Of a stretch of DNA of 64,000 nt, positions 9,868 to 21,230 are shown piece after piece. The position numbers were made by a program, and so were the translations under genes. The stretch is from Protopterus annectens (lineage: Eukaryota; Chordata; Ceratodontiformes; Protopteridae): the NCBI RefSeq assembly GCF_019279795.1, contig NC_056743.1, positions 627,101,487 to 627,165,486 on the forward strand. Reading direction: 5' to 3'. Within the stretch, counting starts at the first letter, position 1. Every line of letters begins with the position of its first letter. Under the pieces are notes generated by a model. That model was given only the letters and a program-made list of their open reading frames with translations, was not told the DNA's origin and made no database searches.

Positions 9868-10050
9868 GGCAAGAAAGACTAAAGAAAATGGCATCTGCTG
9901 CATCTTATATACCCCTGGTGCACTGACGTCAGGGAAGAGGCGACAGCAACAGACGCCGGACCAGGACTTTGGAATTCAAGCGGACTGCGGGTAGCCTGCC
10001 AGCAGGATAACCCAAGTGTAATGACTGCAACAGTGAAACACGATGAACAT
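9868..10050 (-). repeat. D1 5' inverted terminal repeat
   Basis: Pairs with 1-170. It contains the perfect palindromic CRE TGACGTCA at 9924-9931 and, on the minus strand, a TATA-like TATATAAG. It ends GTGAAACACGATGAACAT, followed by flank CTGCCCAGAG. Confidence 0.9.
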
Positions 10051-10515
10051 CTGCCCAGAGATGGGGGTGGACTGCATCTTCTGTATCACCATCATCTAGG
10101 TCCCCAGTAAAAGGATCAATCAAGGGCTGTAAATGATGCTTTTACATGCACACTTCCTCAGCTTTTTACGGAGTGGTTGGAATTTGAGGACACCCTCACC
10201 CTTTCTGGGCTGTAACCTGATAGACAGAATCTGACAGGTGATGTATTGGAGACGCAGCTGAGGGATGAATATCTGGATTTATCATATGGGTAGTGAGCGA
10301 GGTAGAAACCATGCTGGAAAATGGAGGCCCGAAAGAATATTCTACAACGGGGATGAAGGCTCCCAATAGTGTAACAGTTAAGGTGGTTAAAACTAATATA
10401 TGTACAGACAGGCAAGAGTCAAAACCCATTACACCAATGTCAATAAACCAGGCTTGATATCAGTAATGGAGGGGGCAGGCGCAGATACCTGGGTCCAGCT
10501 ATTCATATCTGTCCA
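10051..10515. other. Unassigned sequence right of D1
   Basis: No clear gene. Weak Ser/Thr-rich minus-strand reading frames (10158-10429) vaguely resemble the linker of a DIRS gag, so this may be the very old element into which D1 inserted. The similarity is too low to assign. Confidence 0.35.
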
Positions 10516-11270
10516 ATGTTGATTGTCAGTATTGCATATATCAGTCCATGCAAAGGAAGACCAGAGACACGTACAAGGTGGTTACTGCACACTAAATGTA
10601 ATCTCAAGTCTATCTGCAGTAAAATTAGTAGGTACTTGGAACACCAGTGTCAAAGTTATTTCAAACTTTCTCTTGAGATTAATAGTCTTATTCCAAGTAG
10701 TGTTCTAACCAGCTCCTCAGAACCAGGGAAAAAAGGATTCTACATACTCTGGAAGTACACAGGCAGTTCAGGTACTATCTTGACAGAACCAGTCCTTCAG
10801 ATGCACATTAGCTTTTTTTTTTTTTTTTTTAATGATGTGGCACCGGGAAACCAGTATCAAAGCAGAATAGGTCAAGATGGTTGTCTTCCGCTATTTTTTC
10901 TTATTCCCACTGTGGCAAACATATTCCAGGTAGTATCAAGGCACATTCTACTAAAGCCATGGCTTCCATGGTGGCATACTGGAAAAGGCTGGACTTCGAG
11001 GCAGCAACATGGCCCTCCGTACATAACTTTTACAAAGCATTACAAACCAAAATCCTTTTCTGGTTCCAGGACAGTCTTTGCTAAAGCCATTATCCAGGGG
11101 CTTCTGCAAACTCGTCCTTCCAGCTCCAAGGTTGGACTGGCTATATGGGTTAATTACCAAAGTGCAAGGATAAAGCAGCAGCAAGAGGATGAACACAAAC
11201 CATTTGTGTACACTGCACTTACCATAAAACTAGATGGTCGAATTCCTCATTCTTGAGTAGCTGCACCCTC
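10516..11270 (+). pseudogene. D3: plus-strand DIRS relic (YR C-terminal half and ICR)
   Basis: This is the only DIRS relic read on the plus strand. Frame-shifted segments translate to RILHTLEVHRQFRYYLDRT (about 10735-10790), matching the LLHSLDIHRQLRYYLDRT block of other YRs, then GKHIPGSIKAHSTKAMAS (about 10920-10975) and DFEAATWPSVHNFYKAL (about 10990-11045). The HxxR box has become HSTK, so the second catalytic Arg is lost. A decayed ICR in matching orientation follows at about 11188-11245 (TGTGTACACTGCACTTACCAT). A poly-T tract interrupts it at 10811-10830. It is old and inactive. Confidence 0.75.
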
Positions 11271-11315
11271 CCTCAAACCCCCTACTTCTATATAGAGAGT
11301 TAGTTGTTGGGATAG

Positions 11316-11317
<2 letters not shown>

Positions 11318-11391
<74 letters not shown>

Positions 11392-11422
11392 GATATAGAT
11401 ATATATAGATATATAGATATAT

Positions 11423-11486
<64 letters not shown>

Positions 11487-11505
11487 ATATATATATATAT
11501 ATATA
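11318..11505. repeat. Compound AT/GT/ATAG microsatellite
   Basis: About 190 bp of (AT)n, then (GT)n at about 11360-11388, then TAGATA-type units and (AT)n again. It separates plus-strand relic D3 from minus-strand relic D4. Length may be unreliable in assembly. Confidence 0.95.
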
Positions 11506-12099
11506 GTTATTTTGTTACTGTTTTATGTATTTTATTGGTTCAGGTTGAGCAAGCTCTCTCTGGATAAGAAAACACAAATTGTGTATACACTGACTGCTGA
11601 TTCCAACCCATAACCCCCACCCCCACCCCGAGAGGCTGTAATGAATTTAACATCTGGAGGGAATTGAATGTTCCTGGCCATTATTAAAACTGAAGAAACC
11701 ATGTGATTCGAAAAAGGAACTGAATGGGTGAGGCTGCTCAGACTGGTGACTTAGCAAAGCAGAGTTCTGTAGAAGGAGGTTGTTGTTTCTTCTTTAGATG
11801 AGGGCCACAGCAATGGGAACAAAGACTAGCAGGGGCAGAAGGGTACTATGAGAATGAGCAAGGACTTGCAAACTTTGGCTTTCTGCTACAGTTTCGGTAA
11901 AGGGGGAAGAAAGGAAAGGCATTAATGAGACCTGGGGGCTAACAGTGAGACAATGAGTCTCTGGGTGCCTGCCCTTCCTAAGGAATTATGCTGAAAAAGT
12001 AAGGGTATTTGATACTGAATGGCAAAGAAAAAAGATCAAAGTAAGGTCTCCTCCACTTTCTGACTATGCTGTAGGCTACTCTGTTGAGAGATTGATCAT
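11506..12099. other. Unassigned sequence between microsatellite and D4
   Basis: No long ORF and no match to a domain recognised by eye. It may be the eroded YR end of D4, but nothing here supports that directly. Confidence 0.3.
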
Positions 12100-13464
12100 T
12101 AGGGTAGTAAAATTTGTCTGCAGTCACGTTGCTAGACCCAGTATATGCACTGGTATTAGTATAAAGTATTTTAACACTACTGCCCATTCCCGTGCACTCA
12201 CTGTTCTGTGCACGATGGACAGGATCAGATTTCCCCTTAGTTGTTTATGTACCATACCACCGCCATGCTGTAGGACTGTACAGCAAGTGCACCACAAGGC
12301 AGCACATCCTGAATACCTGCAATGCAGGGAGAACCGCTCATCTGCAGCACACTTATGTTCACAGAATCCTTGACTTTGACCACAAACCTTGTGTAGTTTT
12401 GCCTGAGAAATGCACCCCAACCCACCTCCCACCCTCAAGAGAAAATACATCCATAGTTGCAGTTGCTCGGAAGGTGTTCCTTTTGACAAACTTTTGGGAC
12501 ATGTCCACCAGATTAAGGCCATCTGGAAACCCGAGATCACCTCATCCTGTGATGCACTGGTTGAGAAGACTAGTCAGTAATAGAAGTGATGCATCCACTG
12601 CAAAATGTTCATGTAAAGTCTGGCATGGGGAACCATTTGTATCAAGGCAGCCATTGGTTCAAGGACCTTGAAGACTAAGGCCGCTGATAACTGATCTTAC
12701 TGAAGTGGAAATGAGACTACTGAGGAAATTCTGTCCTAGGGTAAAAATCGCTATTGTCTCAGAGTCTAGCCAGTAACCTATAAATAACAGATCTCATAAG
12801 GAATACACTTTTGATTGGTTTAGGTTTACCATAATCCACAAAGACAGACAAGTTCAGTGTAAGTACTGCCTCACTAGGACAAGCTGACCTATATTTGGAC
12901 TAAATGGTAGGGCCAAAAATTGATAATGATTAGCCAAAGGCAGAGTACTGTCCTGACATCCTTGGTCTTTTGGGTCACTATAAAGGATCTGTTGTAAAAT
13001 CTGGATCTTCTCTGCTCTGGAGGAACCTCGGATTGCTCCTTGTCAAGGAGGTTCTGGACCTTTAATGCTGCATCCCTTTGTTTGGGTGGTTGGGAAGTCT
13101 GCATTTGAGGTGTTGCAAAAAAACAAAAGGAAAAGTAGCTTCTGGATAAGATTATCCTTACCCACAACTCCGTATGGATGACCATCCATGCTGCGGCATT
13201 TAAGGACAGTCATCCTCCGATGGCCTCTAGAGGGAAACAGTTGGCAATCCATCAGCGAACATAGGAGCAAAATCTCTGAGAGAAGCCCCTACCTCTATGG
13301 TTACTGACCACCTCTTCCTCTGGCCAGCATCCAGACTGAAATTCCCCTCTGCTCCAGGAACCTCTGTCCTGCTGCTGATTGTGCTGTTGCTGCTGGTATT
13401 TCTGAAACTACAAGTTCCTTGCCCCTTTTTTGTTCAGTTGGAAAGTCCTTTGTGAGGCAGAAAA
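12100..13464 (-). pseudogene. D4: old DIRS relic, RT-RNase H part
   Basis: Heavily decayed. Near 13000-13130 the minus strand reads QPPKQRDAALKVQNLLDKEQ, then VPPEQRRSRFYNRSFIV, aligning to the RT fingers (EVPAQEQGQGFYSRLFLVPRK). Near 12240-12425 it reads MGWGAFLRQ and MAVVWYINN, aligning to RNase H blocks LGWGAHM and TTVMWYINKQGG. D5 interrupts it at 13465, and its gag continues at 19014. It is the oldest member of the nest in this part of the window. Confidence 0.7.
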
Positions 13465-13677
13465 AGTACAGTTTTGTACCTACCATAAATGTAGATGTTA
13501 GAGTGTTAATATAGCTGCAGTCATAACAGATGGGTTTTCCTGCTGTCAGGCGGGTCCTCGGTCGGCCGAATTCCAAAGTCTAGGTCCGGCGTCGGATGTC
13601 GTCGATTCTTCCCCGACGTCAGTGCGACAGGGGTATAAAAGAACCAGCCAACGCCATTTTCTTCAGTTTTTCTTGCC
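13465..13677 (-). repeat. D5 3' inverted terminal repeat with edge
   Basis: Pairs with 18832-19013. CGACGTCA at about 13614 precedes GGGTATAAAAG near 13631 and TTCAGTTTTTCTTGCC, the same inward promoter-like order as in the other copies. Confidence 0.9.
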
Positions 13678-13850
13678 CCAGATGTCAGGTGCCCCCAGAA
13701 GGAAGGCAATACATAAATTTATGTAATAATGCAATGCAATATAATCAAAAAACAGTAGTTGCAAGCAAATACACCATAAAAGAATCAGGTTGTATGAGGA
13801 GGTGTTAGCCATTAGGCCTGTCCCAAGAGGGGAAGGAGGGAGGGAAACCT

Positions 13851-13948
13851 GGACTGCAGCTGTATTAGCGCTCGAACATCTACATTTATGGTAGGTACAA
13901 AACTGTACTATGTTCATCGTGCATACAGCTGCAGTCATAACAGATGGG
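13851..13948 (-). repeat. D5 internal complementary region
   Basis: Joined reverse complements of the two D5 edges around CTGTACTATGTTC. The right half (ATGTTCATCGTGCATACAGC) is exactly complementary to the sequence ending at 19013. Confidence 0.92.
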
Positions 13949-13982
13949 TAGAATCCCAAAGCTAAAAACGGGGTGGTAGGCA

Positions 13983-15000
13983 CTAGGTGGAACTAGGAGG
14001 AGCCAGGATGCCTTGCAAGACTGCAGTGGGAAAGCCTGCTCTAGATTTGGAGTATAATGGTAGGTGATGGTGCTTGGAGAAAGTATGTACAGAACTCCAA
14101 GTGGCTGCTTCCAAAATATCTTTGGTGGGAACCCCCCCGAGGAAAGCTGCAGAGGTAGTTGTGGCCCTTGTGGAGTGAGATCTGATGCCTGCAGGTACAG
14201 TTTTACCATGAAAAGAGTAACAAAAGCATATGCAGTGGGCTATCCATTTTGAGGTTGTCTGTTTGGAAATAGGCTTCCCTTGAGATCCTGTAGCACAGGA
14301 CACAAAGAGTTGCTCTGATTTTCTGAAAGGCTTTGTTCTGTCCAAATAATAACGTAGCTGTCTGTGAATGTCCAAGGAATGTAGTAGTCTCTCCCCTTTG
14401 TTTTGAGGATTAGGGTAAAGTGGATAGCCTGATTCAAGGCTACCGTGGATACTACCTTTGGCATAAAAGGAAGGATTCGTTCGTAAGGAAACTCTTGTCC
14501 TGATGGAAAATGATGAAAGGCTGCACAGCCATGAGGGCTTGTAATTCCGAAACCCTGCGAGCTGAGGTGATAGCCAGAAGGAAGGCTGTTTTCTAGGACG
14601 AATATTGCAGTTCTGTTGAAGCAGCTGGCTCAAAAGGAGGCAAGGTCAGTTTTTCTAGAATGAAATTGAGGTCCCAAGCAGGTACTGGTTGTTTCCTTGG
14701 GGGTTTTATATTCTTAGTCCCTCTGAGGAATTGTCTTAAGAGGGGGTGAGAAAATTAAGGAGGATCAGTGTTGTATTCTGCAGAAATGGCTGAGGCATGG
14801 ATTTTGATGGAGGAGAATGAAAGTCCACTGCTTAGCATCTCAGCTAGGTACTGTAATATTTGAGGTAAATTCAGTATTCCAGGATTCAGACCCTTTTTCT
14901 GATTCCAGGCACAAAAGTTTCCATTTTGCGGAGTAGGCTTTTCTAGTAGAAGGCCTTCTGGCCTCCAAAATGACATCCTGCACCTCCTTGGAGAGTAGGG
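13983..15000 (-). pseudogene. Tyrosine recombinase of D5, catalytic Tyr mutated
   Basis: N-terminal pieces with RRPSTRKAYSAKWK (about 14915-14960) and LSFSSIKIHASAISAEYNT (about 14765-14825) are in different frames. The catalytic part 13983-14633 has the HxxR box (RSHSTRA) and EAATWSSVHTF, but the nucleophile block reads KHHHLPLY where other copies have KHYHLPLY, so Tyr is replaced by His near 14075. In the box around the first catalytic Arg, the ARRVSEL sequence is disrupted by a frameshift. At least three frameshifts and the lost nucleophile make it inactive. Confidence 0.87.
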
Positions 15001-15012
15001 TCTGTTGTGAAT

Positions 15013-17008
15013 TTAAGGAATCTTCCATGCAGCTAGATTGAGTGTTTTCAGCTGACTGTGAAGAGTTTTGAAGTTGTGCTGAGTCAGTAGAAGAGGCATT
15101 AGAGGCAGGATCCATGGTGGGGAATGCGTCAGGCTCCTCAGGAGTGGGTACCAGTGTTGTCTTGGCCAGTCTGGAGCAATGAGAATCATCTTTGGTCTGT
15201 CTGCTCTGGTTTTTAATAGAACTTTGGGCAGCAGAGAAAGAGGTGGAAAGGCATAAAGTGTCATTGTTGTCCAACTGAAAGAGAGTGCGTCTACTTTCCA
15301 GGCCTGTGGATGAAAGGTCCTTGAGCAGAATTTTGTCAATTGGTGATTTCTGTGGGTGGCAAAGAGATCTGTGTCTGGCCTTCCCCATGCTTGAATTATC
15401 TTTGTAAAAACTTGAGGATGCAACTTCCATTCGTGTGGATCTGTCATATTTCTGCTTAGGTTGTCTGCCAGCATGTTTTCCTTGCCTGGCAGGTACTGTG
15501 CTTGAAGTTCGATTTGTAATTCCAGAGCCATGTTCCAAAGAGACATGGCTAGCCTGCATAGGGGATATGAATGGGTTCCTCCCTGTTTGTTTATGTACCA
15601 CATTACTGTGGTGTTGTCTGTCCTTATCAATAGCTGGCCTGGATGCAGTAGGTCTTTGAAAGCCATAACAGCATTTATTACTGCTAGCATTTCCTTTTGA
15701 TTGATGTGTAGGTGCTTTTCTTTTTGGGACCATTTGCCCTGAATGCACCGATCTGTCATGTGCGCCCCCCAGGCGTAGTCCGAGGCGTCTGTTGTGATGA
15801 CTTGATTTACTTGAGGCTTGCAGAATGGGAGACCTGTGTTTCTTTGGCATGCTTGAGCCCACCACAGAAATTCCTTTTGAAGACATGGAATCAGTGGTAT
15901 AATTGTTTCCAAACTGTGGCTGTGTTGAGACCATAGGTTTTTTTAGGTACCATTGAAGTTTCCTCATATGCAGCTTTGCCATGGGATTAGCAGGATGCAA
16001 GATGTCATGAATCCCAGAGCCTGCAGGATTTTCCTTGCAGTCAGCCTAGTGAAGGGTTGCCAGTTTTCTGAAGTATTGAGTTAGTTGCCCTTGTTTCTCT
16101 GGCGTGAGGTAGGCCATCTGGGTATTTGTATTCAAGCTGGCATCCAGGAAAATTATTGCCTGAGAGGGTATTAGCCTTGATTTCTTTTTGTTGACTGTGT
16201 ATCCCAGAGAATTTAACAACATTATTACAAACGCCAGATGTTTCAGAAGTATGTGCTTGCTGTCCGCTTGGATCAGGCAGTCGTCCAAATATGGGTATAT
16301 TTGTATCCCTTGAAGTCTGCAGTAGGCAATTACTGATGCCAGGCATTTCTTGAACACTCTGGGCGCAGTAGATAAGCCAAAAGGCAATGCAGAGAATTGA
16401 TAATGGGTTGAACCTGCAAGAAATCTGAGGTATCTTCTGCAATCTTGTCTGATTGGGACATGCAGGTATGCCTCCTTGAGGTCCAATGTTACCAGCCAAG
16501 ACTCCTTGCCCAGCATGGGAAGAAGCTGCTGTAATGTGAGCATCTTGAATTTTGGCACGAGTAAAAATGTGTTTAGGATGGATAGGTCCAAAATAGGTCT
16601 CCAATCTTTGCCCTTCCTTGGTACCAGGAATAGTCTGGAATAAAAACCTTGACCCTGTTCTTGTGCAGGTACCTCTTGAATAGCTTTCATGTCCATGAGA
16701 TCTGAAATTTGTTTTTGTGCCTCTGCCCTTTGATTGTGTGGCAGGTTTGGCATGCCTCTCATTTTTGGAAGGGTGTGAAAGTGGAATCTGTAGCCTCTGT
16801 CTATAATGTCCAGGATCCATTTGTCTTTTGTGACAATATGCCAATTTTTCGAAAATAATGCCAGTTTTCCGCCTAAAGGTGCTGCCATTTGAGCCTTGCT
16901 TGGCATGCAAAGGGGAAAGTCATTGGTTCTGCTTTCTGAATGGCTGTGAATTATCCTCACCACCTCTTTGTGGAGGTGCTTGCCATTGTCTGCCTCTAAA
17001 TGATCCAT
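15013..17008 (-). pseudogene. RT-RNase H polyprotein of D5 (one frameshift)
   Basis: The N-terminal ORF 16046-17008 (320 codons) carries LVPRKGKDWRPILDLS, motif A TLDLKEAYLHVP, motif B LPFGLSTAPRVF and motif C YLDD. The C-terminal ORF 15013-15912 (299 codons) carries TTDASDYAWGAHM, NQKEMLAV, RTDNTTVMWYINKQGG and LADNLSR, then the methylase-like DLFATH, YAFPPL and APDWPRQHWYP. A frameshift with loss of a few codons lies between 15912 and 16046. The RT start overlaps the gag stop (16920) in the +1 frame. Confidence 0.9.
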
Positions 17009-18704
17009 GAGATTGCCCTCTACCCCTCGGGCGCCTGTATCTACCTCTTTGGGGTCTGTCCGTGGCTAGAAAGGACCAATTTTTTGAAGGCCAATTTCTA
17101 CTGAAACGTGGAGGTTGTACCTGTAGGAAATCTTTCACGGTTTGCATTAATTTTGCCTTTTCCTCCACTTTCTTTAATACCTCCTCAGCTTCAACACCAA
17201 ACAATACATCTTTTTGAAGAGGTGCATCTAGTAATTTAGCTTTGACATGATCTGGCAAGGTTTGCTCTTTGAGCCAAGCATGTCTACGTATGACTGATCC
17301 TGTAACAGCAGCTCTACATGAGGCCTCTAAAGCATCAAAACCACATTGCAAGGTATGTTTACCCACTTGCTCTGCACTATGTAACAAATCCTGCAACTCC
17401 TTCAAGTCTGGTTGTTCAGGTTGTGACATTTTGCTTTTCAACTGTGATAACAGAAACTGTTGGTACTTTAACATATGGAACTGACAGTTTAATGCCCTCA
17501 TGGTTAAGGTGGCAGAGGTGTATACCTTTTCCCCCCACCTTTCTAAAGCTCTGGAATCTCTCTCTGAAGGTAATGGATTTTTAGTAGTGGAGACCTTAAT
17601 TCCCTTGGGACCCTGTGAAATAGTTTCTGGGTCAGCCGCATGGCTTTTGTATAGGAATTGGTGTGAATCAGGAACCCGGTAATACCGGTCAGGCTTGACT
17701 GGAGCTGGAGGTAAAGAATCTGGGTTAAGGCTGGCCTCCGAATACACATCATCTAGTATGTCCAAGACAGGAGGTATAGCCAGAGGCCTGTGCTGAGGGA
17801 GCAAGAGGAAATCCCTAAAGCCTTTTCTTGGAGTCTGAGTACTCTTGGCCTTCCCAGTGGAAGTGTTCCCTCAAGGTATGTAAGGTTTCCCCAAAAGAGT
17901 AATCCTCAGGGGGGGAGACAGAGGGAATGGACTCCTCTGCATCAGAATCTTCAAAAGGGGAGTAAGAATGTTCCTGGTCTTCAGAATGTTCTGAAGTAAT
18001 GGAGGCCTGGTCCGAGGAAGGGTATTCTTCCTCCACTCTGGGCCTTTTGTCAGAGGGGGGTTGAGAACCCCTGATAAGAGTAATCAAATCCTCAGCCATT
18101 TTGAGCATCTGCTTTTTAGGCATGGGGCCTTGAGAGGGGCCCTGTGGAGCTTGTCTTTTAGTATGCATGGCTGCTTTAGACTTAGTGAAAGCCTTGATGG
18201 AAAAAGAAGAAGGCCTGAAAACACCTTGAGAGGTGGCAGGTCTGTCTAAACTCTGAGTTTCCCCGCCAAGAGTGGCTTCGGTATCTGTAGTCGGGGTGTG
18301 GGCCGAAAAGCCTGTGACCTCGGGCACAGAAGACACCGCCAATGAAGTGTCATCGGTAGTCAAGGGCTGTGTAGGCGCCTCGCTGAGAACCGGAGCACCT
18401 GTACTCGCCTTTAGCGTGGTGTCGGTAGAAGTCGCGGACCTCGTATGTCAGTCCTTATCTTTGCGTCTTTTACTCAAAACTGGAGTCGGAGTATCCAACG
18501 ACATAATGTAATTAAACTTTTTGCCAAAATATAGTGTTGGGCGAACTCCGCCCGACGCTTAATAGTGCGTCTGTTGAATGTAGCACAAAATCGACAGGCC
18601 GAGACGTCGTGGTCTGGGCCTAAGCAAGGAATGCAGAGGGAATGAAAATCCTTATGCGGTATTTGCTTCCCACATGAAATGCAATTATTAACTTTGTCTG
18701 ACAT
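16920..18704 (-). pseudogene. gag-like ORF of D5 (frameshifted)
   Basis: Three pieces. 18474-18704 starts MSDKVNNC with the array CISC-x12-CIPC-x4-H-x4-CRFC. 17815-18363 has GVFRPSSFSIKAF, MPKKQMLKMAEDLITLIR and SIPSVSPPEDYSFGETLH. 16920-17804 has LPPAPVKPDRYYRVPDS, ALNCQFHMLKYQQ, VIRRHAWLKEQ and PRFSRNWPSKNWSF, with an Arg/Gly-rich tail (RPQRGRYRRPRGRGQ). Single-base-type breaks separate them, at about 17810 and between 18363 and 18474. The product is a nucleocapsid-like protein by position, with no retroviral CCHC knuckle at the C terminus. Confidence 0.85.
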
Positions 18705-18831
18705 CGGTCTGAGGCAAGAAAAGTTTCTAGCGGGTACTTAGCTTTCAAGAAGACTTCGGTTGAAAAATATTCGTAATCTCAGGAGCTGGCTGACCAGCAC
18801 TTGCGAACTGCTTCTGCTTCGGGCACCGCGC

Positions 18832-19013
18832 AGCAAGAAAGACTGGAAAAAATGGCGTTGGCTGGTTCTTTTATACCCCTGTCGCACTGACGTCAGGGAA
18901 GAAGCGACGACATCAGACGCCAGACCTAGACTTTGGAATTCGGCTGACCGAGGACCCGCCTGACGGCAGGAAAACCCATCTGTTATGACTGCAGCTGTAT
19001 GCACGATGAACAT
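18832..19013 (-). repeat. D5 5' inverted terminal repeat
   Basis: Perfect CRE palindrome TGACGTCA at 18888-18895 and, on the minus strand, a GGTATAAAAG-type TATA box downstream of it. Pairs with the left ITR. Confidence 0.9.
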
Positions 19014-19372
19014 CGGGATTCCCACAGTTGTGAACATTTTGCCTTCTTGATCACGTCTCTAACTTGTTGTCCAAACAGTGTACTCCAGTCAAAGGAGATG
19101 TTAAAGCCAGCCTTGAAATGGTCCAGGAAATCCATAAGATGCATTCTGGGCCTGTCTCAGTCAAGCCAGACTTTGCAGCCCTTGCTCCCTATTTGTCACT
19201 CTGTGTACAAAAAGCATGGTCAGAGGACATATTACTCACGGCAGCCACCTGGGTTTCCAAATGAGAACTAAGTTCTCCAGCTGGCAATTGTTTCAGGTTT
19301 TTCATTGTCTTCTGTGCAAACTCTCTCTGAAATCAAATCATACAAGCCATGTAGTTCAGTGCTCTACCACAA
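19014..19372 (-). pseudogene. D4 gag remnant
   Basis: The minus strand reads LNYMACMI (matching LNCQFHML of gag) at about 19330-19350 and STLFGQQVRDVIKKAK (matching VLFG..AEEVLKKVEEKAK) at about 19040-19090. This gag part of the old element D4 was separated from its RT part by D5 and is truncated at 19372 by D6. There is an internal stop near 19160. Confidence 0.65.
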
Positions 19373-19490
19373 ACTATAATTGTGTACACTTACCATAAAT
19401 GTAGATGCTAGAGTGTATTCGCTGTTGCAGTCCTCACAGCTGAGATTTCCTGCTGTGAAAGCCATCGGCCAGCCAGACTACCAGAGAAAA
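19373..19490 (-). mobile_element. D6: left end of a DIRS element, split by D7
   Basis: Starts CTATAATTGTGTACACTTACC, then AAATGTAGATGCTAGAGTG and a GTTGCAGTCCTCACAGC edge, aligning to the edges of D8 and D12. The ITR stops at 19490 (CCAGAGAAAA) where D7 begins. It resumes after D7 at 36788 with CTTATTTTGCC and a GGTATAAAGGGAGCCAGCC promoter-like part ending in TTTTCTTGGCCCC. Confidence 0.72.
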
Positions 19491-19674
19491 AAGTTATGCA
19501 CTCACTAAAACATTCCATCAGAGTAGTTCTACTTAGTTTGTCTTCAACCTGTGTCTCTTCTGATCCGCTTCGGCTCTAACACTACCGCATTTTACAGCTA
19601 TGGCTCCAAGCACCTCCACTTACCCATAATGCCTCCCTGTCTCCCTTGAGATAGAGTTTGCTGCCTAATAGGAA

Positions 19675-19880
19675 AGTACAGTTGTGTACACTTACCATAA
19701 ATGTAGATGTCTGAGTGTATTCACTGTTGCAGTCATTACATTTAGGTTATCTGCTTGCAGTAGCCTTCAGTCTACCTGAATAACAAAGTCTTGGGTCCTG
19801 CGTCTGTTGCTCTCTCTTCTTCCATAACGTCAGGTCGTCAGGGATATAAAACATGCAGCAGAAAATCAGTTTTTCTTGCC
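19675..19880 (-). repeat. D8 3' inverted terminal repeat with edge
   Basis: Pairs imperfectly with 30600-30796. It has AACGTCAGG in place of the CRE and GGGATATAAAACATGC as the TATA-like box, ending TTTTTCTTGCC at 19880. Confidence 0.85.
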
Positions 19881-20041
19881 CCATATGTCAGATGCCCCCC
19901 TAATGGGAGGCAAATAAATATATACAAAATAAAAGGTTATACCTCCAACAAAAAAGCAAATACACCAAAAAGCTTTTAAGCACAGTAAAGGAAAGTAGAG
20001 GTAAAGTCAAAAGAAGTCAGGGGACTGGAGGGAGGGTAACC

Positions 20042-20127
20042 AGGACTGCAGCAGTGAATACACTCGAACATCTGCATTTATGGTAAGTGTACACAACTGT
20101 ACTATGTTCTTCGTGTTTCCATTTGGG
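20042..20127 (-). repeat. D8 internal complementary region (short deletion)
   Basis: Contains the edge junction CTGTACTATGTTC, but its right half jumps from CGTGTTTC to CATTTGGG. About 16 bases that the real right edge has (ACTGTTGCAGTCATTA) are missing. Confidence 0.87.
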
Positions 20128-20160
20128 TAGATTCTCAAAGCTAAGGATGGAAGGAGGAAT

Positions 20161-21230
20161 TTAAGTCGCATTAGGACCAGCTAAAAGGTCCTGCAAGACT
20201 GCAGTGGCAAAACCAGCTCTGCACTTAGAGAAAATTGGTAAATGATAATGCTTGGTGAAAGTCTGCATAGAACTCCAGGTAGCAGCTTCTAGGATGTCCC
20301 TGGTAGGGACGCCTCTGAGAAAGGCTGTAGAGGTAGATGCAGCCCTGGTAGAGTGGGTTCTGATGCCCTGTGGAATAGGTTTTCCATGATGCTTACAGCA
20401 GAAATGAATGCAATGGCCTCTCCATTTAGAAATGGTTTGCTTTGAAACAGCCTGTCCCCTCTGCCCCTGCAGCAAATGCCACCAGCAGTTCAGATTTCCA
20501 GTGAGGTTTAGTCCTGTCCAAGTAGAATCTAAGTTGTCTGCACACATCTAAGGAGTGCAGTATCCACTCCCCTTTGTTCTGTGGATTAGGAAAGAAGGTT
20601 GGCAAATGAATGGACTGATTAAGAGCCACACTGGATACCACCTTGGGCATGAAGGAGGGATTGGTTCTGAGCGACACCCTGTCTGCATGAAAGATGATGA
20701 AAGGCTCCACTGCCATAAGGGCCTATAATTCAGATACCCTTCTTGCTGAAGTGATTGCTAAAAGGAATGCTGTTTTCCAAGAAAGAAATTTTAAATCTGC
20801 AGTAACAGCTGGCTCGAAAGGAGGAAGAGTGAGCTTCTCCAAGACAAAGTTAAGGACCCAGGCTGGAGTTGGAGCTCTCCTCGGTAGCCTTAAATTTTTG
20901 GCCCCTTTGAGGAACTGCTTGAGCAGTGGGTGAGAGAAGACTGGAGGCTCTGTGTTATAATGAGCTGAAATGGCTGAGGCGTGAATTTTGATGGAGGAAA
21001 ATGACAAGCCCTTGTGAAGCATCTCAGTTAAGTATTGTAAATTCTGAGGTAAATTGGGCACTGCTGTGCTCATCCATTGAGATTGGTTCCAGGCACAGAA
21101 TCTTTTCCATTTCGCAGCATAAGATTTTCTAGTACTAGGTCTCCTTGCCTCTAAAATGATATCCATCACTGGTTTACTGAGGAATGGAAAAGGAGAGACT
21201 AGGTAATTAACCAGGCTGCTAGGTTCAGTG
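20161..21230 (-). pseudogene. Tyrosine recombinase of D8 (frameshifted)
   Basis: The N-terminal part (in 20723-21472) is continuous from DIILEARRPSTRKSYAAKWK through SSIKIHASAISAHYNT and LRFLKGAKN-like sequence to TSARRVSEL, which holds the first catalytic Arg. A stop directly follows SEL. The middle (20426-20716) and C-terminal part (20161-20547) contain RTHSTRAASTSTAFLRG, EAATWSSMQTF and KHYHLPIF, so the His, second Arg and Tyr are present. All catalytic residues survive in separate frames. It is inactive as it stands. Confidence 0.87.

Larger units (their letters stand above)
1..10050 (-). mobile_element. DIRS-like retrotransposon D1, left edge cut by window, interrupted by D2
   Basis: This minus-strand DIRS element begins slightly before the window. 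Its 3' ITR, ICR, YR tail, RNase H, RT and the 3' part of gag lie at 1-3403. The rest of gag and the 5' ITR lie at 9025-10050. D2 was inserted into the gag frame in between. The ICR at 341-440 predicts the right edge, and the sequence ending at 10050 (CACGATGAACAT) matches that prediction exactly, which confirms that the two halves are one element. Stops and frameshifts run through all coding parts, and a large internal deletion has removed most of the YR. It is older than D2. Confidence 0.9.
13465..19013 (-). mobile_element. Complete DIRS-like element D5, nested in D4
   Basis: 5,549 bp with both ITRs, ICR, YR, RT-RNase H and gag. The left edge is AGTACAGTTTTGTACC after flank GGCAGAAAA. The right edge is TGCACGATGAACAT before CGGGATTCCC. 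The ICR (13851-13948) predicts both edges exactly. D5 and D9 share ITR and ICR sequence and form the closest subfamily pair in the window. Confidence 0.95.
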
